64,000 bases of DNA from Dehalococcoidia bacterium UBA5760 (GCA_002418895.1 DIFA01000017.1:1-64000); one strand, 5' to 3'. Positions 28,107 to 36,358 are shown, numbered from the stretch's first letter. Numbers and translations are program-made. The notes: generated from the letters alone by a model not told the origin.

Positions 28107-29314
28107 AAAAAGTGGCTGTTACCGGGTTAGGTATAGTAGCCCCTCCCGGAGTGGGCAAGGAAGAATTCTGGCAGAACATAAGGGAGGGGAAGTCATTCAT
28201 TTCCCCTATTACCAGATTCGATGCTTCAGCCTATCCTTCACGGGTGGCCGGGCAGGTTAAAGAACTGGACACAGGTCACCTTTCTCCCCGTCTCTTGAAG
28301 AAGATGGACCGGTTCTCGGTGATGGCTCTGGTAGCTACCGGGCAGGCCCTGAAAGACGCCGGTATAGATTTGGCTAAAGAAGACCCTTACAGCGTAGGCG
28401 TCTTCCTGGGCAATACACTGGGCGGGTGGCTTTATGCGGAGACAGAGCTGCGTGACCTCTACCAGGAAGGCAGGAATGGGGTAAGCCCTTATAACGCCAG
28501 CGCCTGGTTTGCCGCGGCTCCCCAGGGCCAAATCTCTATTTGTTACGGCGTCAAGGGGTATAGTAAGACGGTAGTCGCCGACAGGGCCGGAGCTTTGATG
28601 GCTATTGGCTGTGCGGTAAGGGAAATCAGAAACAATAAAGCGGCCATTGCTCTGGCTGGAGGCACCGAAGCACCGGTTACTCCCTACGCATTGCTCTGCT
28701 GCACCACGGAGGGCTCTCTTTCCGGGGGTACTTATCGACCATTCGATAAGGAAAGGGATGGTTTTGTTATCGGTGAAGGGGCGGCGATCATAACCCTGGA
28801 GGATATGGATTCCGCTCGAAGCAGGGGGGCGACTGTCTACGGGTCGATTACTGGCTTCGGAACTTCCTGTGATGGCACTCACCGTATCACGCCGGATCAG
28901 GATGGTAGAGGGTTGACCAGGGCGATAAAGACTGCCCTGGACGGTGCCGGTTATCAGCCCGGTGATATTGATTATATTTGTGCCGATGGAGCGGCAACCG
29001 AACTGGGGGATGTCAGCGAAACAAGAGCAATCAAGGCGGTATTCGGCAGTTATGCGGCGGAAATACCGGTCAGCGCCCCGAAGTCCATGTTCGGACACCT
29101 GCTGGGGGCATCCGGTGCCATTGACCTGGTCGGCACTCTGCTGACTATGCAGGAGGGGGTTATTCTGCCCACGATAAATTACCGGACGGAGGACCCGGAG
29201 TGCAATCTGGACTATGTGCCGAATAAATGTAGGTCTAAAGAGGTTAATCGTGCCATTGTCATCTCGCGCGGTCGCGGAGGCATAAATGCCGTTTTGGCTG
29301 TAGAAAGGAGTTAG
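28103..29314 (+). CDS. Chain-length-factor-like ketosynthase beta (KS-3), no active-site Cys
   Basis: The 403-residue product starts at TTG 28103. It aligns without gaps to KS-2 around the active site, but Cys is replaced by Arg161 in TVVADRAGALMAIG. That string mirrors the AEQAGGLDA signature of actinobacterial chain length factors, with Arg where they have Gln. The first catalytic His is also lost (Asp295 in CADGAATELGD), while His332 remains. Such subunits cannot condense and instead set chain length and may decarboxylate malonyl-ACP. Coupling to KS-2 supports a heterodimer. Confidence 0.88.
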   Translation: MKKVAVTGLGIVAPPGVGKEEFWQNIREGKSFISPITRFDASAYPSRVAGQVKELDTGHLSPRLLKKMDRFSVMALVATGQALKDAGIDLAKEDPYSVGVFLGNTLGGWLYAETELRDLYQEGRNGVSPYNASAWFAAAPQGQISICYGVKGYSKTVVADRAGALMAIGCAVREIRNNKAAIALAGGTEAPVTPYALLCCTTEGSLSGGTYRPFDKERDGFVIGEGAAIITLEDMDSARSRGATVYGSITGFGTSCDGTHRITPDQDGRGLTRAIKTALDGAGYQPGDIDYICADGAATELGDVSETRAIKAVFGSYAAEIPVSAPKSMFGHLLGASGAIDLVGTLLTMQEGVILPTINYRTEDPECNLDYVPNKCRSKEVNRAIVISRGRGGINAVLAVERS

Positions 29315-29319
29315 CGGTT

Positions 29320-29556
29320 ATGGCGAATATCGAAGAAAGGGTGCAGGATTTTTTCGCCAAGTTCCTTGACCTGAGTCCTGCCGAGATTACTCCGCAGGTT
29401 AACCTGAGGGATGATCTTCAGATGGACTCAACGGAAATGGTGGAGCTGGTGGTGGCTTTAGAAAAAGAGTTCAATATCCATCTCAAGGATGGTGAGATTA
29501 CCAACAGGAATTGCTTCGGCGACGTGTTAAAGACCGTTGGAGAGAAGCTGGGATAA
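29320..29556 (+). CDS. Acyl carrier protein
   Basis: The 78-residue product is a four-helix carrier protein. Ser37 in QMDSTEMVEL is the expected 4'-phosphopantetheine attachment site (family DSL). It starts six bases after the chain-length-factor gene and its stop overlaps the cyclase start by one base. With KS-2 and KS-3 it completes a minimal type II polyketide synthase. The sequence around the attachment serine has Thr instead of the usual Leu. No phosphopantetheinyl transferase gene is in the window. Confidence 0.9.
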   Translation: MANIEERVQDFFAKFLDLSPAEITPQVNLRDDLQMDSTEMVELVVALEKEFNIHLKDGEITNRNCFGDVLKTVGEKLG

Positions 29557-30359
29557 TGAGAATTATTGACCTGAGTCTCCCCATCGATGACGGTGTTTTT
29601 GAGCCCCACCCGGTAAAGATAAAGAGGTGGGGACATCGGGATGGCGGAGACCGTTTCGGCCGGATTTGGGCGAAGTCTCACGGGATAAGAGGAATTCTGG
29701 GCTATATTACGGGACGGGAGCGGATTACGCGTAATTCCTTCAGGGACGGTGCCTTCCTGTCCCTGGAGTGGGTCAGGGCGGCGGTCCATAGCGGCACTCA
29801 CCTTGATGCGCCCTATCATTTCGGGCCTATTTCGGAAGGAAAAGAGGCCAAGAAGATAGAGGATATACCCGTTGAGTGGTGCTATGGGAACGGTGTCGTC
29901 CTGGACTGTTCTCAAAAAGAGCCCGGAGGGCTTATTGTCAGGGAGGATGTAGAGCGAGCGCTCGACAGCATTCGGCATGAGATAAAGCCCATGGATATCG
30001 TCCTTATCCGTACCGGCGGCGATAAGTTATGGGGAACTCGGAAATACTACTCCCATTTTGTCGGGGTGAGCCGGGAGGCGCTTGCCTATATTCTGGACTT
30101 CAAGGTAAAGGTGGTCGGGATTGATACCTTTAGCTTTGACCGTCCGCTCAGCAGGATGGTGACTGATTTTCTAAAGACGAAGGATAATGCTCACCTCTGG
30201 CCGGCCCACTTCTACGGTAGGGAAAAGGAGTACTGTCACATCGAGAGGCTGGCCAACCTGGATAAGATTCCCTCGTATGGTTTCCGGCTGGCCTGTTTCC
30301 CGATAAAGATAAAAGGGGTAGGTGCCGCTGCGGTAAGAGCGGTTGCCATTATTGAATAA
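29556..30359 (+). CDS. Metal-dependent cyclase-family hydrolase
   Basis: Start ATG 29556 was chosen because it overlaps the ACP stop (TAATG) and gives the family N-terminus MRIIDLSLPIDDGVFEPHP; the frame is open a little further upstream. The 267-residue product belongs to the cyclase/kynurenine-formamidase superfamily, with the metal motif VHSGTHLDAPYHF. Members hydrolyse amides or lactones, and some occur in aromatic polyketide clusters as cyclases or lactonases. A role in ring closure or product release is inferred from the neighbours. Confidence 0.82.
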   Translation: MRIIDLSLPIDDGVFEPHPVKIKRWGHRDGGDRFGRIWAKSHGIRGILGYITGRERITRNSFRDGAFLSLEWVRAAVHSGTHLDAPYHFGPISEGKEAKKIEDIPVEWCYGNGVVLDCSQKEPGGLIVREDVERALDSIRHEIKPMDIVLIRTGGDKLWGTRKYYSHFVGVSREALAYILDFKVKVVGIDTFSFDRPLSRMVTDFLKTKDNAHLWPAHFYGREKEYCHIERLANLDKIPSYGFRLACFPIKIKGVGAAAVRAVAIIE

Positions 30360-30373
30360 ATAAGGAGGCAAGA

Positions 30374-30820
30374 ATGGGACATACGGTAAACTCTATTCTG
30401 ATCGAGGCGCCTTACGATCGGGTCTTCGATATCTCCAACGATATCGGGCGGTGGACGGAGTTGTTCGGCGGTGAGTACAAAGAGGCCAGGGTGCTGAAAC
30501 GGGAGGGGAACAAAATCACCTTCCAGTTGACCGATAATGAAGGTAATTCCTGGCAGTCCTTCCGTCTCCTCTTTAAGGATTATTACTTTACCTATGCCCA
30601 GAAGATGGAGCCGGCATTTCCCTTCAAGTATATGAAGATTATCTGGCTCTATACCCCTACCCCGGCAGGAGTAAAGCTGACCTGGGTGCAGGATTTTACC
30701 ATGGCGGACGGAGCCAAGTTTAACGACGAACAGGTTGAAGGCTTCATCAACAAGCATTCCCGGGATAATCTGCAGATATTCAAGAGTGTGATAGAGAAAG
30801 AAGCAGGGAGTAAGAGATGA
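30374..30820 (+). CDS. TcmN-type polyketide aromatase/cyclase (SRPBCC fold)
   Basis: The 148-residue product is a single START-like helix-grip domain. It shows the hallmarks of aromatic polyketide aromatase/cyclases: GHTVNSILIEAPYDRVFDISNDI at the start, WTELFGGEYKEARVL, the FPFKYMKIIWLYTP strand pair, and LTWVQDFTMADGAKFNDEQVEGFINKHS near the end. Such enzymes fold the nascent poly-beta-ketone and aromatise the first ring while it is on the ACP. Its last four bases overlap the ketoreductase start. Confidence 0.88.
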   Translation: MGHTVNSILIEAPYDRVFDISNDIGRWTELFGGEYKEARVLKREGNKITFQLTDNEGNSWQSFRLLFKDYYFTYAQKMEPAFPFKYMKIIWLYTPTPAGVKLTWVQDFTMADGAKFNDEQVEGFINKHSRDNLQIFKSVIEKEAGSKR

Positions 30821-31590
30821 GCGAACTGAAGGGTAAGACGGCTATCGTTACTGGGGCAAGTCGGGGTATCGGCGGAGCGCTGGGGATGGCGCTGGCAAAA
30901 GAGGGGATGGACCTGGTGCTTGCCGCACGCGGCCGGGCGGTGCTCGAAGAGACCGCCGCGGGGCTGTCCCGTAAATATAATGTGCGGGTAGTTCCGGTAG
31001 CCTGTGATGTTACCCGGCAGGGCGACCTGGAGAATCTGGCCGCTACTGCTATCAAGGAGTTCAATAAGATAGATGCCCTGATCAACAGCGCCGGGGTAAG
31101 CAGCCAGTACCCCTTTCAGGAGCAGCCGCTCGAAGACATCGCCAGGCTGATGTATACCAATTACTTCGGGGCGGTGATGCTGACCCGCCTCATGATCAAC
31201 CACTTTATCGAAAACAAGAGCGGCGCCGTTATCAATATTACCTCCGGCTCAACCCTGGTAGACCCGCCGCCGAGAAACTTTATCGTTTATTCCTCTCTGA
31301 AGCGGGCGCTGAATGCTTTTAGCAAGGGGCTTTTCTGGGAGTTGAGGGACCAGGGTATCAAGGTAACCTCGATTATGCCCGGGGTTACCGATACCGCCCT
31401 GACCGGAGGGCTTGCCGAGATTTCAGTGGACCGTTCGCGTCTGATGCAGACCGGGGTGATAGAGGATGCCGTCAAGTTCGCTCTCTCCGTACCGGCCAAT
31501 GTCTGTCCTCTGGAGATTTCGGTTATCAACCAGCGCACCCCCTGGACGAGTCCGGTAATTCCATACCGACAGGACCATCCCAAAGAATGA
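30817..31590 (+). CDS. Short-chain dehydrogenase/reductase (putative polyketide ketoreductase)
   Basis: The 257-residue product is a classical SDR: TGASRGIGGAL cofactor loop, NSAG motif (usual NNAG) and the Ser-Tyr-Lys catalytic set in NITSGSTL...YSSLKRAL. It starts in an ATGA overlap with the aromatase/cyclase. In type II systems a ketoreductase commonly reduces the C9 carbonyl before aromatisation; that assignment here is by context only. Confidence 0.85.
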   Translation: MSELKGKTAIVTGASRGIGGALGMALAKEGMDLVLAARGRAVLEETAAGLSRKYNVRVVPVACDVTRQGDLENLAATAIKEFNKIDALINSAGVSSQYPFQEQPLEDIARLMYTNYFGAVMLTRLMINHFIENKSGAVINITSGSTLVDPPPRNFIVYSSLKRALNAFSKGLFWELRDQGIKVTSIMPGVTDTALTGGLAEISVDRSRLMQTGVIEDAVKFALSVPANVCPLEISVINQRTPWTSPVIPYRQDHPKE

Positions 31591-32507
31591 TGTTTGATGC
31601 GCATATTCACTGGCTGCCCGGGGAGATTATCGAAAATGCCCACTTTTACTCTGCCGCCTGGGGTAGTATCGAGGGTCAGCTTGAGGTCATGGACAAATTT
31701 CACATCGATAAGACCCTCATCGTTTATCCGACCAATGATGCCTACCGGAAGATGGGGGGACTCGGAGAGGTTGCCCGGCTCTACAATGACCGCATAGCCG
31801 GGGTGGTGGGAAGATACCCGGAGCGGTTCGTCGGAGCGGCTATCCTGCCGGTCGATGAGCCGGAAGAGATGGCCAGAGAGTTCGAGCGGGTAACCAAGGG
31901 CCTGGGGTTCAGGGCCCTTTCCCTGGCGACCAGCTTTGACGGCATATACCTGGATGATGAGCGGTTTTGCCATCTCTATGAGGAGGCGGAGTCGCTTAAT
32001 ATCCCCATCTTTGTTCATCCCCAGACGATAAATCCGATAGGCTACGAGCGGATAAAGGACCCCCTGCTTACTCCTGTCATCGAGTTCGTCTTCGATACCA
32101 CCATCTGCATCGGCAAGCTGATTATGGCGGGTACGCTCAGGCGGTTCCCCAACCTCAAATTTATCTTTGCTCATTTCGGGGGCGTCACCCCCTTTATCAA
32201 GGAAAGGTTCGACAGCATATACCGGATGCTCAGAGGCAGAGATATCGTTAAGGACCTCTTTGCCCTGCCCGGCGAGTATCTGAGGCGGATATATGTGGAT
32301 ACCAGCGGCGTTACCTCCAGTCATGCTCTCATGTGTACCCTGGAGATGGTGGGTGCGGAGCATATTCTGTGGGGCAGCGACTACCCGGGTAACCCCGACA
32401 TACCGGCCTCGATCAACGCCATCGAGAAACTCGATATTCCTGCCCGTGAAAAGGCGAAGATACTGGGGGCAAACATGGAGCGGGTGCTGTCCGGGGCAAT
32501 CACCTGA
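31587..32507 (+). CDS. Amidohydrolase-2 family enzyme, decarboxylase-like
   Basis: The 306-residue product has the metal ligands of the ACMSD/gamma-resorcylate decarboxylase group: DAHIHW at the N-terminus, FVHPQ mid-protein, FAHFGG and WGSDYPG near the C-terminus. These enzymes often remove carboxyl groups from aromatic rings without oxygen. It begins in an ATGA overlap with the ketoreductase and is the last gene of the plus-strand run. Decarboxylation of an aromatic polyketide acid would fit, but hydrolysis is also possible. Confidence 0.82.
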   Translation: MMFDAHIHWLPGEIIENAHFYSAAWGSIEGQLEVMDKFHIDKTLIVYPTNDAYRKMGGLGEVARLYNDRIAGVVGRYPERFVGAAILPVDEPEEMAREFERVTKGLGFRALSLATSFDGIYLDDERFCHLYEEAESLNIPIFVHPQTINPIGYERIKDPLLTPVIEFVFDTTICIGKLIMAGTLRRFPNLKFIFAHFGGVTPFIKERFDSIYRMLRGRDIVKDLFALPGEYLRRIYVDTSGVTSSHALMCTLEMVGAEHILWGSDYPGNPDIPASINAIEKLDIPAREKAKILGANMERVLSGAIT

Positions 32508-32525
32508 GGGCGATATCAGGCCGGA

Positions 32526-33398
32526 CTAGCTGTCCTTACGCAGGTATTTATCTACCAGCAGCTTGAGTTTTTCCTTCTGTTCGGGCGGTATCGAGGCGGG
32601 ATCGGTGACAATCGCTGTCTTCAGGGCGGTGGTGCAGTCGCAGTGGCGTTCGTGCGGTATCCTGGCGGCGGTTACTCTGATGATTTCCCTGATCTTGTCG
32701 TTGTTCTGCTTCAGTGTCTCTATGATGATATCAATCGGGGTCGGCTTATCGTGTTTCTGCCAGCAGTCGTAGTCGGTGATGCTGACGATAGCGGCGTAGC
32801 ATATTTCGGCTTCCCGGGCCAGCTTGGCTTCGGGTGAGGCGGTCATACCGATGACATCGCTCCCCCAGGAGCGGTAGAGGTTTGATTCGGCTCTGGTGGA
32901 GAAAGCTGGGCCCTCCATCGCCAGATAGGTCCCGCCCCGGTGGATGGCAGCTCCGGCCTCCTTTGCTGTCCGGTAAAGAAGCTGGCTCAGTACCGGGCAG
33001 AATGGCTCGGCAAAGATGATGTGGGCAACGATGCCGCCGCTGAAGAAGGAGCTTGCCCGGTTGCGGGTGCGGTCGATAAGCTGGTCGGGGATGACCAGCT
33101 CGCCGGGTTTGAACTCCTGATTGAGGCTGCCGGCGGCGTTCACCGAGATTATCCACTCCACTCCCAGAGACTTCAGGGCGTAGATATTGGCCCGGTAGGG
33201 TACCTCGCCGGGGGAGAGGTGGTGCCCCTTGCCGTGACGGGGCAGGAAGGCAACCGCAGTCCCTTCCAGATGCCCGGTGGTGATGGTGTCACTCGGCCTG
33301 CCGAAAGGCGTCTCAATATCAACCTCTGCGATATCAGTCAGCCCTTTGATATGATAGAGCCCGCTGCCTCCGATTACTCCGATTTTCGCCTCCGGCAT
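32526..33398 (-). CDS. mtnP: S-methyl-5'-thioadenosine phosphorylase
   Basis: Splits methylthioadenosine into adenine and methylthioribose-1-phosphate, salvaging the by-product of polyamine and related syntheses. The 290-residue product has IGVIGGSGLY at the N-terminus, the phosphate-binding PRHGKGH segment, YLAMEGPAFSTRAE and the purine-binding SITDYDCW, all MTAP features. Its start overlaps the stop of the restriction gene by one base. It is convergent with the amidohydrolase gene. Confidence 0.94.
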   Translation of the reverse strand: MPEAKIGVIGGSGLYHIKGLTDIAEVDIETPFGRPSDTITTGHLEGTAVAFLPRHGKGHHLSPGEVPYRANIYALKSLGVEWIISVNAAGSLNQEFKPGELVIPDQLIDRTRNRASSFFSGGIVAHIIFAEPFCPVLSQLLYRTAKEAGAAIHRGGTYLAMEGPAFSTRAESNLYRSWGSDVIGMTASPEAKLAREAEICYAAIVSITDYDCWQKHDKPTPIDIIIETLKQNNDKIREIIRVTAARIPHERHCDCTTALKTAIVTDPASIPPEQKEKLKLLVDKYLRKDS

Positions 33399-36358
33399 CA
33401 GGTTTCTCCTTCCACTATTTTTCTCTCCTCTTCGCTAAGTCCGTAGAGGTCATAGACCAGGTTATCTATTTCCTCATCCGTCCGCTTGATTTCTCTCACC
33501 AGCTCATCCTTCTCATTGCCGTCCGTATTACGTACTGGCGCCAACCGTCTGTTCAGCTCCAGCATCCTGTCTGCCAGCGTCACTAAACCATCGTGCATCT
33601 TTTTCTCGGCGGGGTTGTCAAAGTCGATGAGGCGGATGGGGAGCTTTTCGATATAACGACGGGCGTAGGAAAAGAAGCCTCCTCGAAAGGGGCTGCTGAT
33701 CTTTCGAAGATTAAAGTCGAGCAGAGTAGAATTTAAGAGGCTAAGAACGTACAGGTAATCTTCTCTGCTAGCTGATTTTAGGGTAAGGCCATATCCGCCT
33801 GCATTACCTCCACCCATAAAGTAGTAAACGCCGTCGTTATCGAAGGTGATGCTGCTTTTGCTGGCCAGCACTTGTATCATAATCTTACATCTATCATGAA
33901 GAGCCAGGTTTTGAGTGCGGCCGAAGGCATACCATCTCTCGTGACGCATCTTGCCTTGCTCCCTGCTTTCCAGGGCCTTTCGGTTCTGCAGCAGGTATTG
34001 CCAGCAGTGGGGATGGAGCGAGGCGAACTCCCCGGCTGGTATTAGTTCGGCTTTCTCCGCGCTTATTTTATAGGGAAAGAGCAGCAGCTGTTTGGGAACG
34101 GGGAATCCGTAGCGCTCGATATCCTTGCCCATTAGTAGCGGTTTGAGCAGGGCTGACTCCAGCTCGACTGCCTGTCCCAGGCTGCGGGAATAGACCCTGA
34201 TCTTGCCGCTAACCGGTTCATCTTGCTTCTCCAGAATGTAGATTTTGTCAGCACTTGTAACAAGCCCCTGGAAAATCCTATCGGCTAACTCTCCCAGTGG
34301 TTTTGTATTGCCGGCAATCCTGGTGAGCAGGGTGTCACCCGTCGCTGGCGGAGGCCAGATACCCCGGACTACGGCCTCTTGATTCGTTGCGCTGCATGGA
34401 AGTCCGGCAGCGTCTATCGGCCGGTCTGCTCTGGAGAGGTCGATATCCTCAGGAATGAAGGTGTAGCGAAACGGCTGCTCCCCGGTGCCTTTCTTTAATG
34501 TGATAATAACGGGATAGGTCGTTGCTTCGGCGAATACCTGCTGGGTCGAGAGGTCTACGATACTCTCCACGGCACATTCGCTGCGCAGTATCTGCTTGAT
34601 TTTCTTGCCGTAATCCGACTTGAGGAACTTGCCTGAGGTGATGAAGCCGAGCCGACCCCCCGGTTTTAGCAGTTTGATTGCCTGCTCCAGGAACAGGACG
34701 TATATATCAAAGGAGCCGCAAGCGGAGCGGTAGATTTCACGGTAGTAATCGGCTTCATCTCTGGGCAGGGTCTGTATCCTGACATAAGGCGGGTTGCCGA
34801 TCACGATGTCGAAGCCGCCGTTATCCATAATCTCCTTGAACTCCCGCTGCCAGTTAAACGGCTTTTTATCGCGCCAGCCGTCGCCGAAGTATTTTTTGAG
34901 TTCTTCCTCGGTGCCTGAGATGAGGGAGTTGCCCGGGCGGATGTTGTCGGTAAGGCCGGGGAGCAGCTCCCTTTTCGCCAGACTGCGCAGCAGCAGATTG
35001 AGGCGGGCGATTTCGACTGCCTGCATATCCAGGTCGACGCCGAAGATATTGCTGGTAAGGACGGGCAGGCGTTCCCACTGGTCGAGCTCGGATACCGGTT
35101 TGCCCCGCTGGCAGGCGTGGTATTGCAGTAGCTCGTCATAGGCACGGATGAGAAATGAACCCGAGCCGCAGGCCGGGTCCAGTATTTTAATGTTGTGTAT
35201 TTCACTGTAGCTACGCTCCTCGATAAAACGCCCCACGGTCTCCCTGACGATGTAGTCGGTGACGAATTTCGGCGTGTAGTAGATGCCGTGCTCTTTGCGG
35301 CGCTGTTTTTTGGCGGTAAGCTCGAAGGCTGCTTCGGTTGGAATTCCTAGGCCCGTTCGGGCTTGAGCTTCCTTTGCTCTCTGTTTGGCTGCCGTGGCGA
35401 CGTGCCCCAGGTATTGCTCGTAGACTGCGCCCAGCACATCGGCATCGATGAGGGAGAAGTCGTAGCTGGCTATACCGCCCGGGATTTCGTATAGACCGTT
35501 GAGAATGCTCTCGATGGTGGTGCTCTCGATAAAGACCCCGTCGGTGAGATGGTGCCGGAAGAGGTCGCTATCGTAGAAGCCGTCAAAGTAGCGGAAGATA
35601 GCGCGCAGCGACTCAACGAGCTCTCCCCGGTGCTCGCTGCGGCTCCATTGGTGTACGGCGGCGAGCAGGGTCTTGTTCTCTATTCCCCTGTCCTCGCAGG
35701 TGCGGATAAAGATAAGGCGGTTGAAGAGCCGTTGAATCACCTCATCTATCTCTTCGTGGCTCAGATTCCGGTTATAGTGGTGGAGCTGGCTGTATAGTTC
35801 CTCGCGCCATTGGCGGAGCTGCTTGAACAGGCGCTGCTCTATACCCAGTCGCGGCGGGAGCGCCCCGTATTTTTCCGCCTTTTCATTGAGGGCATTTCCC
35901 TGGAATGATTCCCTGGATAGCAGCCACAGGTCGTCGAAGTTCTTGAGATAGTTGTCGTAAGAGAGGCTTATGAAAGGACGTCCGGTCTGGGCGTTGTAGA
36001 CCTGCAGTCCCTCGAAGTCGGAAAGCGCTGCCCAGGTTATGCCCTTGTTGTAGGCGTAGGTAACGGCCTGCTTGATATATTCGGGCTTGGTCAAGTCAGC
36101 CCTTAGTGCCTTGGCTTCCAGATAGAACCGGGAGACACCCTGCAGCCGGAAAACGTAGTCCACCCGCCCGCTGCCTGCCTTGACTTCTTCGGCTACCTCA
36201 TCCCGGCTGTAAATATCCCAGCCCAGAGCAAGAAAGAGGGGCATAATAAAGATGCGGCGCGTATCAGCTTCGGAGAACTTCCTGATATCCCTCGCCTCAA
36301 GGCTTTGATATTTGGCAACCAGCCTGGCTACTTCCTGGCAGGCCTCTTCCTTTGTCAT
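33398..36358 (-). CDS. Type IIG-like restriction endonuclease/N6-adenine methyltransferase
   Basis: The 986-residue single chain combines three parts. The N-terminal region carries a PD-(D/E)xK-type nuclease pattern, Asp67 in GRVDYVF and Glu81-x-Lys83 in FYLEAKAL. The middle is an N6-adenine methyltransferase with the SAM motif LDPACGSGSFLIRAY (Asp394) and the catalytic NPPY (Asn522). The C-terminal 350 residues resemble a TaqI-like target-recognition domain. The protein would both cut and modify DNA at one site, so no partner gene is needed. It is placed between mtnA and mtnP, overlapping mtnP by one base. The recognition site cannot be predicted. Confidence 0.88.
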   Translation of the reverse strand: MTKEEACQEVARLVAKYQSLEARDIRKFSEADTRRIFIMPLFLALGWDIYSRDEVAEEVKAGSGRVDYVFRLQGVSRFYLEAKALRADLTKPEYIKQAVTYAYNKGITWAALSDFEGLQVYNAQTGRPFISLSYDNYLKNFDDLWLLSRESFQGNALNEKAEKYGALPPRLGIEQRLFKQLRQWREELYSQLHHYNRNLSHEEIDEVIQRLFNRLIFIRTCEDRGIENKTLLAAVHQWSRSEHRGELVESLRAIFRYFDGFYDSDLFRHHLTDGVFIESTTIESILNGLYEIPGGIASYDFSLIDADVLGAVYEQYLGHVATAAKQRAKEAQARTGLGIPTEAAFELTAKKQRRKEHGIYYTPKFVTDYIVRETVGRFIEERSYSEIHNIKILDPACGSGSFLIRAYDELLQYHACQRGKPVSELDQWERLPVLTSNIFGVDLDMQAVEIARLNLLLRSLAKRELLPGLTDNIRPGNSLISGTEEELKKYFGDGWRDKKPFNWQREFKEIMDNGGFDIVIGNPPYVRIQTLPRDEADYYREIYRSACGSFDIYVLFLEQAIKLLKPGGRLGFITSGKFLKSDYGKKIKQILRSECAVESIVDLSTQQVFAEATTYPVIITLKKGTGEQPFRYTFIPEDIDLSRADRPIDAAGLPCSATNQEAVVRGIWPPPATGDTLLTRIAGNTKPLGELADRIFQGLVTSADKIYILEKQDEPVSGKIRVYSRSLGQAVELESALLKPLLMGKDIERYGFPVPKQLLLFPYKISAEKAELIPAGEFASLHPHCWQYLLQNRKALESREQGKMRHERWYAFGRTQNLALHDRCKIMIQVLASKSSITFDNDGVYYFMGGGNAGGYGLTLKSASREDYLYVLSLLNSTLLDFNLRKISSPFRGGFFSYARRYIEKLPIRLIDFDNPAEKKMHDGLVTLADRMLELNRRLAPVRNTDGNEKDELVREIKRTDEEIDNLVYDLYGLSEEERKIVEGET

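Noticed and set aside
28238..29098. 286-residue open frame on the minus strand
   Set aside because: It lies wholly opposite the chain-length-factor gene and shows no recognisable motif or ribosome site; it is an antisense shadow.
31287..32363. 358-residue open frame on the minus strand
   Set aside because: It is antisense to the ketoreductase and amidohydrolase genes, both of which have clear family motifs.
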